Source of the DNA: Spirochaetaceae bacterium
GTDB taxonomy: Bacteria > Spirochaetota > Spirochaetia > Treponematales > Breznakiellaceae
NCBI GenBank assembly: GCA_031280705.1
Contig: JAITGJ010000264.1
Location: 1 to 14,306, forward strand
Reading direction: 5' to 3'
Length of the DNA stretch: 14,306 nucleotides
A program made the translations under genes and the position numbers. Below, piece by piece: positions 14,219-14,306 of this stretch; within the stretch, counting starts at the first letter, position 1; every line of letters begins with the position of its first letter. The notes under the pieces are model-generated. The model did no database searches and was not told where the DNA came from. It saw only the letters and a list, made by a program, of their open reading frames with translations.

Positions 14219-14268
14219 TGTCTAAAAAGCCATTTTTCCATTTTTGACCAATCTATAACTCGTTATGT
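14207..14268 (+). other. attC-like site at the right end of the cassette
   Basis: ACATAACGA (14207-14215) and TCGTTATGT (14260-14268) are perfect 9-bp complements 44 bases apart, a total of 62 bases, which is in the attC size range. GTTATGT is the same box seen at 13337-13343 on the left, so the two boxes would define a 925-base cassette with one gene. Inner paired arms are poor, which weakens the call. The remaining bases to 14306 hold nothing I recognise. Confidence 0.4.
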
Positions 14269-14306
14269 TGCAAGGAATTAGAAAACGAGGATTTTGCGTA
14301 AACAGG

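Overview
The window looks like the chromosome of a GC-rich spirochaete, most likely a Treponema-like (Treponematales) species. The support is a combination of features: many large exported proteins of unknown family with relaxed lipoboxes or OMP-like barrels, a poly-G tract inside an outer-membrane protein gene, a small secreted leucine-rich-repeat protein with a C-terminal GxY...W tail, and RNase Y together with the YmdB-type phosphoesterase. The taxonomic call is inference; no rRNA or other marker is present.

Layout. (1) 146-8714, plus strand: rny (RNase Y), an unknown lipoprotein, an OMP-like protein, a second OMP-like protein whose start is put out of frame by a run of 12 G, a large Ala/Glu- then Gln/Pro-rich lipoprotein ending in two LysM modules, and a YmdB-family metallophosphoesterase. 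rny and ymdB are direct neighbours in Bacillus; here about 6 kb of envelope genes lies between them. (2) 8751-9203: a lone AT-rich gene for a stand-alone GyrI/AraC-type effector-binding domain. (3) Minus strand, 11057-9348: a HAD-IIA phosphatase and the leucine-rich-repeat protein. (4) Plus strand, 11253-13243: cbiB and cobD, overlapping by 40 bases, which together make and attach the aminopropanol phosphate arm of cobalamin. (5) 13337-14268: a strongly AT-rich flavodoxin-like reductase gene with its own promoter, bounded by 20-bp inverted repeats (19/20 identical), with a GC-rich hairpin inside each end and GTTATGT/ACATAAC core-like boxes. It reads like an integron-type or inverted-repeat-bounded gene cassette placed directly after cobD.

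Most notable signals: the poly-G phase switch in the signal-peptide coding part of the second OMP (OFF as written; 10 or 13 G would be ON), the cassette-like structure at the right end, and a dispersed hairpin element ending in TTGAGCA(G/A)TTGACA that lies upstream of both rny and cbiB and supplies a -35-like box. No tRNA, rRNA, CRISPR array, transposase or integrase gene was seen.
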